A DNA stretch of 46,118 bases from an uncultured Erysipelotrichaceae bacterium. Lineage in GTDB: Bacteria; Bacillota_I; Bacilli_A; RFN20; CAG-826. Of this stretch, positions 15,462-23,055 are shown in pieces. The first letter of the stretch is position 1. Each line of letters begins with the position of its first letter. A program made the position numbers and the translations under genes. A model generated the notes under the pieces. It did not search any database. It had not been told where the DNA came from and saw nothing but the letters and a program-made list of their open reading frames with translations. The stretch is from positions 18,837-64,954 of the forward strand of contig ONGB01000008.1 of assembly GCA_900317295.1 (NCBI GenBank), given 5' to 3'.

Positions 15462-16790
15462 TCAATGGATCAGCCAACGGAGCGCATCGCGATTGAGCAA
15501 AAAATCCTTGAGTCCAATATAGAAAACGCCGTTTTCATCCGCCCATGGTTTGATGGGGCCACGCACTACCACAACTTTTCGGAACGAATCGCGAATCATC
15601 GATAATGAGCGTAGCTCCTGTTGCCGCTTGTCTTCATCAGGAAGCGCATAAGCGGACTGAACGTACACCTTTTCATTGCCTAGATTGCACACGAAGTCGA
15701 CCTCGTATTGTTTAATGGCGTAGACGCCGGCATCATTTTTTGCTTTGGCTTCAACGATTCCGACATCCACTTCATAGCCGCGGACACGAAGCTCGTTATA
15801 GACGATGTTTTCCATGATGTGGGTCGGTTCTTGCTGCCGAAAGCGCAGGAGCGCGTTCCGCAAACCGATATCCGTCCAATAATACTTCGAGTTCGCGCCG
15901 ATGTATTTCCTTCCCTTCACATTGAATCGCTTGGCCTCTTCGATCAAGAAACAATCCTGCAAATAACCCAGATGCCTCGCGATCGTGTCGTGGTGATAAG
16001 CGACACCCCGTTGACTTTGGAACGTGGCTTCGATCTTGGTGGGGTTGGTGAACGAACCGATGTTGGAAGCCAGGACATCCATAAGGACGCTTAGAGAATC
16101 CACGCTTTCGATATCGTAACGATCCACGACATCTTTTTGATAGAGGCTATCCAAAAGGTTCCTGAGGTACTCGGCTTTTCTGGAGTCCTCCCTCAGCGTC
16201 GCGACATAAGGGAGCCCCCCATAGGTCGCATAGGCTTCGAACGCATCGTCGAACGCGCCACCATAAGCTTGAAAAAACTCAGAGAAGGAAAGCGGATTGA
16301 TATGGATTTGTTCCCCTCTGGCGCGGAATTCGGTCGCTACGTCTTTGGATAGGAAACGAGAATTGCTTCCGGTCACGTAAATGTCGTAATTGTCATGCCG
16401 CGTCAGACCGTTGAGGGTTCCCACGAAGTCATCGAGCAATTGCACTTCGTCCAATAGGAGGTAATAACGCGCTTCGCCAACGGCTTTGTCTTTTATATAA
16501 GCCCGAAATTTCTTCGCGTTGACTACATATTTCGTTCTCTTGTTGTCCAAATAGATTTTCGTGGGCTCATCCGGATAATAAGGCGCAATCAAATCGAGAT
16601 CTTCATCGTTGTCGAAGGCGAAAGGAACGATGTGGGAGGCATCCACGGATTCGCTGAGCAAATAATCTCTGAAGAGGTGAAACAAAAGAAAGGACTTCCC
16701 GCATCTGCGGATGCCGGTCACCACCTTAATCAAGCCATCGTTTCGCCTCGCGATAAGGTCGTTCAGGTAATGATCTCGACGAATCACCAT
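15462..16790 (-). CDS. AAA ATPase with DUF4143 domain
   Basis: 442 residues from the ATG at 16790, preceded by GGAGA at about 10 bases and a TATAAT box. Walker A is GIRRCGKS (26-33), Walker B 'YYLLLDEVQLLDDF' (109-122), and 'VYVTGSNSRFLS' is the sensor-1 region, as in archaeal-type AAA_14 ATPases. The C-terminal half is DUF4143 (LYQKDVVDRYDIES..., YYWTDIGLRNALL, 'YEVDFVCN', with a PD-(D/E)xK-like fold). This family is patchy in gut bacteria and of unknown role. A broken homologue is at 19140-19390. Confidence 0.85.
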   Translation of the reverse strand: MVIRRDHYLNDLIARRNDGLIKVVTGIRRCGKSFLLFHLFRDYLLSESVDASHIVPFAFDNDEDLDLIAPYYPDEPTKIYLDNKRTKYVVNAKKFRAYIKDKAVGEARYYLLLDEVQLLDDFVGTLNGLTRHDNYDIYVTGSNSRFLSKDVATEFRARGEQIHINPLSFSEFFQAYGGAFDDAFEAYATYGGLPYVATLREDSRKAEYLRNLLDSLYQKDVVDRYDIESVDSLSVLMDVLASNIGSFTNPTKIEATFQSQRGVAYHHDTIARHLGYLQDCFLIEEAKRFNVKGRKYIGANSKYYWTDIGLRNALLRFRQQEPTHIMENIVYNELRVRGYEVDVGIVEAKAKNDAGVYAIKQYEVDFVCNLGNEKVYVQSAYALPDEDKRQQELRSLSMIRDSFRKVVVVRGPIKPWADENGVFYIGLKDFLLNRDALRWLIH

Positions 16791-16827
16791 AATCGATTTT
16801 TCTCCAAATGGATATTTTTCGCTGATG

Positions 16828-16833
16828 ATTATA
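16828..16833 (-). promoter_or_regulatory. -10 box TATAAT of DUF4143 ATPase gene
   Basis: Perfect TATAAT on the minus strand, 37 bases before the chosen ATG. The -35 region is weak (TTTTCT at about 17 bp). Confidence 0.5.
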
Positions 16834-17045
16834 GCTTTGTTTATTGAGAAAAGAAAGGGCGCGAGCCTAACTCGTGTTCGCCATGAAGTTGCCCGATGCA
16901 TTGTGGCAGATACGAAAGCCCCTCAAAGACGAATTCGATAAATGCAGTTTTATGTTTCGCCTTTTAATGGCTCGGCATTCCTTCGGGGATCTCCACGACG
17001 GTCTCCCCATCGATTGGGTATTCGATTCGGTTTTCCCACGTTAAT

Positions 17046-17104
17046 TACACCCGTGCGGGTATAAATTGAATAATGTTGTGCCATATTACACCCGAACGGG
17101 TATA
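17046..17104 (+). promoter_or_regulatory. Twin palindromic operators upstream of HipB-like gene
   Basis: Two 18-bp sites, TA-N-ACCCG-NN-CGGGT-N-TA, at 17046-17063 and 17087-17104. Centres are 41 bp apart, four helical turns. They end 10 bp before the regulator's ATG and cover the expected promoter, so autorepression by the HTH protein is likely. Confidence 0.8.
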
Positions 17105-17114
17105 TTACTTAACT

Positions 17115-17321
17115 ATGGAAAATCGAATCGGCGCCTTTATAAGGATTCAACGCAAGAAGGCGGGGCTCACCCAAGAAGAGTTCGCGATGCGCAGCAACTT
17201 AGGATTGCGTTTCGTCCGGGAGCTCGAACAGGGCAAACCCACCGTTAGGCTAGACAAAGTCGAGCAGGCCTTGGGGATGTTTTCTTATCATCTAGAACCC
17301 GTTAAAGACAAACGAGAATAA
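17115..17321 (+). CDS. HipB-like (y4mF-type) XRE transcription regulator
   Basis: 68 residues: an XRE helix-turn-helix, 'IGAFIRIQRKKAGLTQEEFAMRSNLGLRFVRELEQGKPTVRLDKVEQALGMF', close to couple-HipB antitoxin-like regulators. The ATG at 17115 lies just after the second operator; an upstream ATG at 17073 would put both operators inside the coding region. No HipA kinase follows. Instead a decayed DUF1016 gene starts within 20 bases, so the regulator is an orphan of a broken module. Confidence 0.8.
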   Translation: MENRIGAFIRIQRKKAGLTQEEFAMRSNLGLRFVRELEQGKPTVRLDKVEQALGMFSYHLEPVKDKRE

Positions 17322-17336
17322 GAAAAGGGTTCTCCA

Positions 17337-17675
17337 CCAGAAATCATCTCGCCATGCGCCAATTCTACGAATTGTTCCCCGAACAGGAAATTACGCAGCA
17401 AGTTGCTGCGCAAATCGCAATGGCGCCTTGGGGCATATTCTTCTCCTCCTCACCAAATGCGGAAACAAAGCCACAAAGGCACTCTTCTACATTCAAAAGA
17501 CCCCTGCTCATTTAACTTCCTGTCGCTAGACAAGGACTACTCGGAGAAAGAACTCAGGGACGCAAAAGGTTTTTCGCCAATGAATCTAAATGCATGCGTC
17601 AATTCCAGAAATCCGGAAAACGAAATCCGTCAACAACTTGTTGACCAAATCGTCATGCTCCTTTGTACGGTTTAG
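17337..17675 (+). pseudogene. DUF1016/YhcG-type nuclease gene remnant, several frameshifts
   Basis: Three frames together spell parts of a DUF1016 (PD-(D/E)xK nuclease) protein. They are 'MRQFYELFPEQEITQQVAAQIAMAPWG', then in another frame 'GHILLLLTKCGNKATKALFYIQKT', then 'SFNFLSLDKDYSEKELRDA'. These match the family's 'RQFY...QLPWGH...LL...RLFYAQKT' and 'F-L-L...ELE.AL' order. A second fragment near 17590-17660 (ENEIRQQLVDQIVML) looks like a repeat of the first motif. Downstream of a HipB-like regulator, it was probably the other half of a toxin-antitoxin-like or mobile locus. Confidence 0.65.
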
Positions 17676-17749
17676 GTATATCACTACCAATTTTGTACAA
17701 AAATGCTTTTTAAGCCATTCCAAGTTGGAAGGCTGATGCTGCGGTTTAA

Positions 17750-17784
17750 AAGAAAAACGTTCCTGATCGATCGGATCAAGAACG
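17750..17784 (-). terminator. Terminator after tRNA-Pro
   Basis: Minus strand: stem CGTTC-TTGATC / GATCA-GAACG with one mismatch, followed by TTTTTCTTTT, 12 bases past the CCA end of the tRNA. Confidence 0.75.
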
Positions 17785-17795
17785 CATTAGCCACG

Positions 17796-17873
17796 TGGTC
17801 GGGATGGCCGGATTCGAACCGGCGATCTTCTGCTCCCAAAGCAGACGCGATAACCAAGCTTCGCTACATCCCG
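17796..17873 (-). tRNA. tRNA-Pro (anticodon TGG), CCA encoded
   Basis: Acceptor CGGGATG/CATCCCG, anticodon stem-loop CTGC-TTTGGGA-GCAG, T-arm GCCGGTTCGAATCCGGC, discriminator A and encoded CCA. Confidence 0.95.
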
Positions 17874-17892
17874 AGCGCGGCTAATATTGTGG

Positions 17893-17915
17893 CGAAAACC
17901 GCCTTGGGTGGCAAG
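17893..17915. repeat. 23-bp repeat, second copy at 19507-19529
   Basis: CGAAAACCG-C-CTTGGGTGGCAAG recurs at 19507-19529 with one mismatch, same orientation. It lies upstream of tRNA-Pro here and upstream of the DUF4143 relic there. Its role is unknown; it may be left over from a duplication. Confidence 0.8.
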
Positions 17916-17918
17916 GGT

Positions 17919-17944
17919 TATCGTTCCCTTTAAGGAAAGCGATG
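17919..17944. repeat. 26-bp target-site duplication, left copy
   Basis: Exactly repeated at 19099-19124, directly abutting both IS ends. The target itself has partial dyad symmetry (TCG-TTCC...GGAA-AG-CGA). Confidence 0.9.
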
Positions 17945-19098
17945 TGTTAGCTGTCAGATGATGTGAGACGCCTTCCGAGCTTCGGGCACCTGATCTCGCC
18001 TGTAGTTAACATCAACTCCCCGAGCTTTGCAAACTCGACTTGGTCCGGCGTCTTCAGGCCAAGCGCCATCCTGGGGGTCGAGTTGTACCGCTTCATCCAC
18101 CTCGCCCCTTGCTCCCTCAGGTCCCCGAGGGAATGGAAGGAGAGGGTTCGGTAAAACCTTTCCTGGTCGATCCTGTGGCTCCGTTCCACCTTGCCGTTGT
18201 GCTCCGGCGTCCTCGGCCTGATGAGCTTGTGCTCTATCCCTTGCCTTTGGCAAAACGCGTCGAGCAGGCACGGCCCCTCCTTCGCGTGCCTGGCCCCGGG
18301 CCTGGCGAACGTCCTGTCCGTGAACTCGATCCCGTTGTCCGTCTGGAGGGCCTTGGGGGCGTAGCCGAAGAACGCGATCGCCGCGCCCAGCGCCCTGACG
18401 GACTCGAACATGGAGTGCTCGTCGGCGAACCAGAGGAAGCGTTTCCTGCTGGCCTCGTCGAGGACGGTGTACTGGTAATAGGATTTGTCCGCGGGCAGCT
18501 TGGGCGATTTGCATTCCGCGGGGACGAACTTCACGTCCATCTGCCATTTGTCGCCGGGGAACGGCGGGGTGTGGTATTTCTTCGAATGCCTTTTGGGGTT
18601 GGTTTCGTAGGGCTTGTACCCCTCCAGCCTCTTCAGGTACCTCAGGGCGGTGGAATAGGAGATGGGGAATCCCGAGGAGACGACCTTGACCCATATGTCC
18701 ACGGAGCTCCACCCGTGCCTCTTCGATTGGTCGTGGAAGCACTTGACCTTGTAGGCGGCCTTGGGGCAAATCGTCGACGGATGCGGGGTTTTCGGCTTGT
18801 GGGAACGGTCCCTCAGGCCTTCCTCCCCGAGCTCGTCGAAGCGCCTGAGCCAGCGGTAGACCGAGGGCCTTTTGACGTGGTAGTAGGAAAGGACCTTCCG
18901 CATCGGCCAGTTCGACTCGCGGATCCTCCTGCAGCTGTGCAGCCTGGTTTCGTATAGGTGGGGAAGGTAATTTCTCTCCCCGTGTTGTGGTAGACTATCC
19001 ATGGCATCCTCCTTCTTTGTGTTCCTGGACAGAAACATTGTAAGGTCAGATGCCTTTTTTCTTTATGGATTTTGTCTCACATCATTTGGAATAGAACA
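17945..19098 (-). mobile_element. Complete insertion sequence, IS481/IS1202-like, 1154 bp
   Basis: Ends are imperfect 25-bp inverted repeats, TGTT-N9-ATGATGTGAGAC, with only the outer four and inner twelve bases conserved. One intact DDE transposase gene fills it. A 26-bp direct repeat abuts both ends. TG...CA termini and a single-ORF rve transposase fit the IS481 group; the long duplication resembles the IS1202 group. A deleted copy is at 7126-7699. Confidence 0.85.
17947..19002 (-). CDS. DDE (rve) transposase, intact
   Basis: 351 residues from the ATG at 19002, preceded by AAGGAGG at 6 bases. The N-terminus has a helix-turn-helix (MRKVLSYYHVKRPSVYRWLRRFDELGEEGLRDRSHKP). The integrase core has D156 in 'WQMDVKF', D222 in 'LQTDNGIEF' and E273 in 'EHNGKVERSHR', a complete DDE triad. 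Its stop codon lies inside the left terminal repeat. GC-rich codon use (GTC, CTC, GGC) differs from neighbouring accessory genes, which suggests recent arrival. Confidence 0.9.
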   Translation of the reverse strand: MDSLPQHGERNYLPHLYETRLHSCRRIRESNWPMRKVLSYYHVKRPSVYRWLRRFDELGEEGLRDRSHKPKTPHPSTICPKAAYKVKCFHDQSKRHGWSSVDIWVKVVSSGFPISYSTALRYLKRLEGYKPYETNPKRHSKKYHTPPFPGDKWQMDVKFVPAECKSPKLPADKSYYQYTVLDEASRKRFLWFADEHSMFESVRALGAAIAFFGYAPKALQTDNGIEFTDRTFARPGARHAKEGPCLLDAFCQRQGIEHKLIRPRTPEHNGKVERSHRIDQERFYRTLSFHSLGDLREQGARWMKRYNSTPRMALGLKTPDQVEFAKLGELMLTTGEIRCPKLGRRLTSSDS

Positions 19099-19124
19099 TA
19101 TCGTTCCCTTTAAGGAAAGCGATG
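19099..19124. repeat. 26-bp target-site duplication, right copy
   Basis: Identical to 17919-17944 and immediately adjacent to the right IS end. Confidence 0.9.
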
Positions 19125-19139
19125 CAGAGGGAATCCTCT

Positions 19140-19390
19140 GCCACTCCACTGGTCAGTCGAAAAGCCTCCTGCCGATGATGAAATCCATCAGGTTCGCGTG
19201 AATGATACCGCTCCGAAGTTGTTGATGACGTAATCCCTGACGAGATCGAAGGTTGCCGTCTTCCTGATGACCGCTCTCTTCTTGATGTCTTTCTTGAAGA
19301 TCTCGTCCATGACGCCTTTCGCGTACTAATGCTTGTCGCGGAGGTCATCGATGAGAACCGCGTGGGGGAAGCCGCCTTCGTTGATGCAAC
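19140..19390 (-). pseudogene. DUF4143 ATPase remnant
   Basis: The minus strand reads 'CINEGGFPHAVLIDDLRDKH', then a TAG stop, then 'YAKGVMDEIFKKDIKKRAVIRKTATFDLVRDYVINNFGA', then further breaks. This matches the middle of DUF4143 ATPases (EGGFP..., YxxxIYxKDIxxR..., LxxYLxxNxG). The AAA core and the rest are lost. 19391-19608 holds no gene; inverted repeat ACTAAACC (19432-19439) / GGTTTAGT (19463-19470) may be its old operator. Confidence 0.6.
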
Positions 19391-19608
19391 AATTCAGTTC
19401 AACACAGGGAAATCGCGTTAAACCCAATCATACTAAACCGATTTTTGCTCTTTTTTCGTTTTGGTTTAGTTTGTCCGCGTGTTTCTTCGATTGAAAAAGG
19501 TGGTCACGAAAACCGGCTTGGGTGGCAAGCAAAAAGGAACCCAAGGTCTTGATATTCGCTTAGGACCCGATGCGAACGGCCAAAGGCATCACGAATGAGA
19601 GGCGGACG

Positions 19609-20934
19609 TCAAATCAGGACTTTCCAATATCCCGTTTTGTTGGAACCGATTCTTGCGAGGATCCCCTTGGTTTTTAAATTGGCGAGATAGCGCTGCACGC
19701 TGCGGAAGGGGATCTTCAAAGAACAGGAGAGCTCCTGCGCCGACAAAGAAGGGTTGGTCTCCACCGCTCCGAGGATGGCGTTTTCCTGTCGATTCATCCC
19801 TCCATCGGAACCGCTGATGGAGGCGCTTATCCCTCCGTGGTTGGCCAAGACCTCCTTGTTAAAAGGGATGATGACGTTGATGTGGTTTGGTTGGATATCA
19901 AACACCCCCTCCCCATATTTTTGGAGGATCATCGGGATGCCATGGCCGGTATGCTCAGCGATACCAAGGCGTTGGAAGATCTCCGTCAATTGGGTGTTTC
20001 TGGGTCGGCTGATGCCTTGGAAGAATTCTTCTTTGCTTAGCCCCGCTGGCAGTCCCCCATGGGAAAGGATTTCCAACCGGTCATCGAAAAAGCAAACCAA
20101 CGGGCTCGCGATCCGGTAATCGTTATGGATTAGCGCGTTGATGAGGGCTTCGTTCACCGCGTCGGCATCATAAAGGTAGATATCCTTCCTCGGACGGACC
20201 GAGGTGATGGTCTTGCAGATATTCTCGAGCTCGAGCCGCCCCTTCATTTTCTCGTAGGCGAGGGCGAGGCATTGATTCCCGTAATCGGTCCGCTCCGAAT
20301 AGGAGGCTTTGGTGAGCCCTTTGAATTTGGCGAAGATCAAAGAAGTCGAGTTCGTGTCGGAGAGCAGCTCCGCCAAAACGTTATATTCCCCATTCAACGT
20401 CCTCAGTTTGAGGTTTTTCTCATAGTTCGCTTCTTCCAAGTGGCATCCGCGCTCTAATAGAAGCATCTTCAATATTCGGAAAGAGATATCGCCGTAATAA
20501 GAAGGCATCTGGACCATGAGGTCGCGCTTGGCGAGCCCTTTCTCAAACCGTTCCTTGATCATCGAGAGGGTCATCGATTTGCAAGTGGTGCCGACACGGA
20601 GATGGCACCCACTAGGCGAAAAACCGTATTTTTTGATGCAGTAAAGGGAAGAAAACCCCTTGGTGATGTTGATCTTGATGACCACCTTCCCATCATCGAA
20701 GATGACCTCAGGCTGGACGCAGTCGATGGCGCTCGGCTCGATTTGGTCGGACACGACATCGGAGATTCTCCTTAAGGCGATGTCCAATTGATCGACGCCC
20801 ACGACGTTTCCCTCATCAGTCACTCCCAAATAGATCGCCCCGCCTTCGGTGTTGAGGAAGGCCTCGATCTCTTTGGCGATCTGATCGTTCCATTTCTCTT
20901 TCAGCTCGACCTTTTCGGTTTCGAGATAGTTCAT
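19609..20934 (-). CDS. AlbA_2/Schlafen-type DNA-binding protein with HATPase-like domain, second gene
   Basis: 441 residues from the ATG at 20934 (GGGGAG 9 bases upstream; an earlier ATG has no spacing to it). The N-terminal AlbA_2 domain reads 'ETEKVELKEKWNDQIAKEIEAFLNTEGGAIYLGVTDEGNVVGV'. The ATP-binding module has 'VNEALINALIHNDYRIASPLVCFFDDRLEILSHGGLPAGL' and 'RNTQLTEIFQRLGIAEHTGHGIPMI'. A winged-helix tail follows (NPSLSAQELSCSLKIPFRSVQRYLANLKTKGIL). Same family as 7850-9568 but only distantly similar in sequence. Confidence 0.85.
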   Translation of the reverse strand: MNYLETEKVELKEKWNDQIAKEIEAFLNTEGGAIYLGVTDEGNVVGVDQLDIALRRISDVVSDQIEPSAIDCVQPEVIFDDGKVVIKINITKGFSSLYCIKKYGFSPSGCHLRVGTTCKSMTLSMIKERFEKGLAKRDLMVQMPSYYGDISFRILKMLLLERGCHLEEANYEKNLKLRTLNGEYNVLAELLSDTNSTSLIFAKFKGLTKASYSERTDYGNQCLALAYEKMKGRLELENICKTITSVRPRKDIYLYDADAVNEALINALIHNDYRIASPLVCFFDDRLEILSHGGLPAGLSKEEFFQGISRPRNTQLTEIFQRLGIAEHTGHGIPMILQKYGEGVFDIQPNHINVIIPFNKEVLANHGGISASISGSDGGMNRQENAILGAVETNPSLSAQELSCSLKIPFRSVQRYLANLKTKGILARIGSNKTGYWKVLI

Positions 20935-20984
20935 TCTTCTCATCTCCCCGCCATCATAATTTCAGGGAAGCCAACAAGCAAGAT

Positions 20985-21026
20985 TTATTACGCCATTATT
21001 ACGCCACTTTAATCTTTTTTGGCGTA
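20985..21026 (-). promoter_or_regulatory. Iterated operator upstream of second AlbA_2 gene
   Basis: TTATTACGCCA occurs twice in direct order (20985-20995, 20996-21006; period 11) and an inverted TGGCGTA follows at 21020-21026. A possible TTGCTT-17-TATGAT promoter lies between this array and the gene. Confidence 0.55.
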
Positions 21027-21153
21027 GAATCGCTGCCTTGGCGGAGGGATATGACGGCTATATTGGTTTCTTTTTGCCCTCACTCTCCTATACAAAGGGA
21101 AAAGGAAAAACGGCGAAACCGGTTCGATATCTTCTTTGAAGATAAATTAAGGA

Positions 21154-22917
21154 TTAGGAAATGGTGACCGAACGCGAGGATTGGGTCCAGGATAGCACCG
21201 CGCTATCCCCGCGGCTTAAGGCGTAGCTCGCCCCTTGGACCATCGCGGAGGAATAGATAAGGAAGCTCCCGTAACGGTAGTCGTTGACGAAGGAGACGTC
21301 GATCCCTTCCCCAGAGAGATGGTATTGCCCCGCCTCGAGGGCCAACGAGGATTGGCTGCCGCCTCCCCCGCCCGGACCCGGGCGTCCCCAAGGATTCCCC
21401 TGGGAGGAAGAGGAAGTCGATGCGTAATAGATCGAAGAAGAGGTCGAGGGGGCGCTTTCTAGCCCATTGAAGGCGATCAAGGTGCCGCCGCTCATCGAGG
21501 AGGTCCCATCGACGTCTAAGCCCGTCGACATCCGGTTGAGCATCGTCCCGGGCGCCCCGCGGGTGACGATCGTCCCGCCAGAGAGGGTGAAGTCCCCATT
21601 GGAGTCGATGCCGTCGACGTCATTGCCGTCGATCGCGATATCCAAATACCCGCCGGTCATCGTGAAGGAATGCGAGGAGAAATCCTTGTTGGCCGCGTTG
21701 ACCCCGTCATCGCTGCCATAGACATAGCTCTCCCCGCCGGTGATGAGGATGTCCGAGCCTTCTAGGCCTTCCACCGCCCCGGTGACGACGAGTTTGCCCC
21801 CATTGATGGTCAGCGTCTTATCGGCGTGGAGCCCATCGTCGCCGCTGGCGATTTGGATGAGCCCGCCATCGATGGTGATATTGCCTAAGCCCGTTCCCCT
21901 GGAAGCGATGGCATCGCCATAATTGGCGTGCACCGCATCGTCGCTGCAGGATAAGCCGATCGTGCCGCCGCGAATGGCGATCTCATTGGCGGCCTTTAGG
22001 CCTTTCTCGCTATCGGCGGAAAAAGAGGAAGAATAGAAAGAGGACTTCTTCCCGGTTTTGACCACGAGGGTGGTCGGGGTCCCCGCGGCGGCTTCTTCGA
22101 CGATGAGGTCATAGGCGGCGTCTAGCCCATCGTGGAGCGAATCGACGTAGACCTCGCCGCCTTGGATGGCGATGGAGCCCCGCTGCTTCCCTTTCGCGGA
22201 AAGGTCGGTGTCATCGGTTTTGATGCCATTGCCGGTCTTCGCATACGCCTGGACGATACCGGAGGCGATGGTGACGCTGGCTTTGCCCTTGAGGGCGTTA
22301 TTGTAGCCCGTCGCTTTCAACGAGAGCTTTTGGATGGTCAGGTCTTTGGTGGTGTGGACCGCGTTATTGTAATCCCCGGTGACGATCAGGGTACCCGCCC
22401 CTTTGAGCTTGAGGTCGCATTTGGCGTGGATCGCCCCTTCGCCCTTGGTGGAATCGTCGACGGTCTTGGGCGAACGGAGGTCGTGGATCTCGTTGCCGGT
22501 GTTCTTCTTCGCGGAGATCTCCACCTTATCCGCGGAGATCGCCTTGATCGGGGAATCCTGGTCATAGGAAATCGAGGCCCCGTTCAGTTCGAGGACGACT
22601 TCGTCTTCCTCCCCCGCGGCGATGAGGATCTGCCCCTGAAGCGCCCCCTGGAGGGCGTAGGTGCCGCCCGCGGTGATGGTATAGATCCCGCCTTCTTCGG
22701 TGAATGTTCCATCCGCGGTGGTCAAGGCGAAATCGCCTTCCACCGATGGGACGGAGATCTCCGTGGGCTCGGGGATGGAGACTTCGGAATTGTAGTCATA
22801 GGCCGAGCCATAGGATTCCTCCGTGGAGAAAGCCTCGCTTTGCTTCGGGGTCGATGCGCAGGAGGCTAGACCGAGCAAGGAGAGGAACGATAAGGTGAAC
22901 AGAATATGTTTTTTCAT
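21154..22917 (-). CDS. Cthe_2159-like (DUF4353) carbohydrate-binding beta-helix lipoprotein
   Basis: 587 residues. Signal peptide with lipobox LASC, then a Ser/Glu/Pro-rich linker and a long parallel beta-helix. Repeated 'G-x-(I/L)-x-(I/V)-x-G-G' rungs include 'KTGNGIKTDDTDLS', 'GSIAIQGGEVYVDSLHDGLDA' and 'GNITIDGGLIQIASGDDGLHADKTLTINGG', with Asp-Asp-Gly/Asp-Ala calcium-type motifs. The family prototype binds polygalacturonate. A Gly/Pro-rich insert (GRPGPGGGGG) precedes the last strand. Start has AAAGGGGG as ribosome site. Beside amylase and CotH genes, it is likely a surface polysaccharide-binding protein. Confidence 0.8.
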   Translation of the reverse strand: MKKHILFTLSFLSLLGLASCASTPKQSEAFSTEESYGSAYDYNSEVSIPEPTEISVPSVEGDFALTTADGTFTEEGGIYTITAGGTYALQGALQGQILIAAGEEDEVVLELNGASISYDQDSPIKAISADKVEISAKKNTGNEIHDLRSPKTVDDSTKGEGAIHAKCDLKLKGAGTLIVTGDYNNAVHTTKDLTIQKLSLKATGYNNALKGKASVTIASGIVQAYAKTGNGIKTDDTDLSAKGKQRGSIAIQGGEVYVDSLHDGLDAAYDLIVEEAAAGTPTTLVVKTGKKSSFYSSSFSADSEKGLKAANEIAIRGGTIGLSCSDDAVHANYGDAIASRGTGLGNITIDGGLIQIASGDDGLHADKTLTINGGKLVVTGAVEGLEGSDILITGGESYVYGSDDGVNAANKDFSSHSFTMTGGYLDIAIDGNDVDGIDSNGDFTLSGGTIVTRGAPGTMLNRMSTGLDVDGTSSMSGGTLIAFNGLESAPSTSSSIYYASTSSSSQGNPWGRPGPGGGGGSQSSLALEAGQYHLSGEGIDVSFVNDYRYGSFLIYSSAMVQGASYALSRGDSAVLSWTQSSRSVTIS

Positions 22918-23055
22918 AAGAAAACCCCCTTTGGGCTTTCACACAATAACGGCAAAACGGTTTTCATGTAAGGGATTATTTTCTCGATTTGGCAAATCTA
23001 TGCGCGCGGATATAATGAAAAGTAATCTTCCATCCGCCCCAAAGGAGGCACCCCC

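Noticed and set aside
18040-18957. Plus-strand frame (305 codons) across the IS
   Set aside because: Antisense shadow of the intact transposase with Arg/Gly/Val-rich low-complexity product.
20985-21026. CRISPR array or replication-origin iterons
   Set aside because: Only two or three very short repeats, no spacers of uniform size, no cas or replication initiator gene nearby; operator is simpler. No CRISPR array was seen anywhere in the window.
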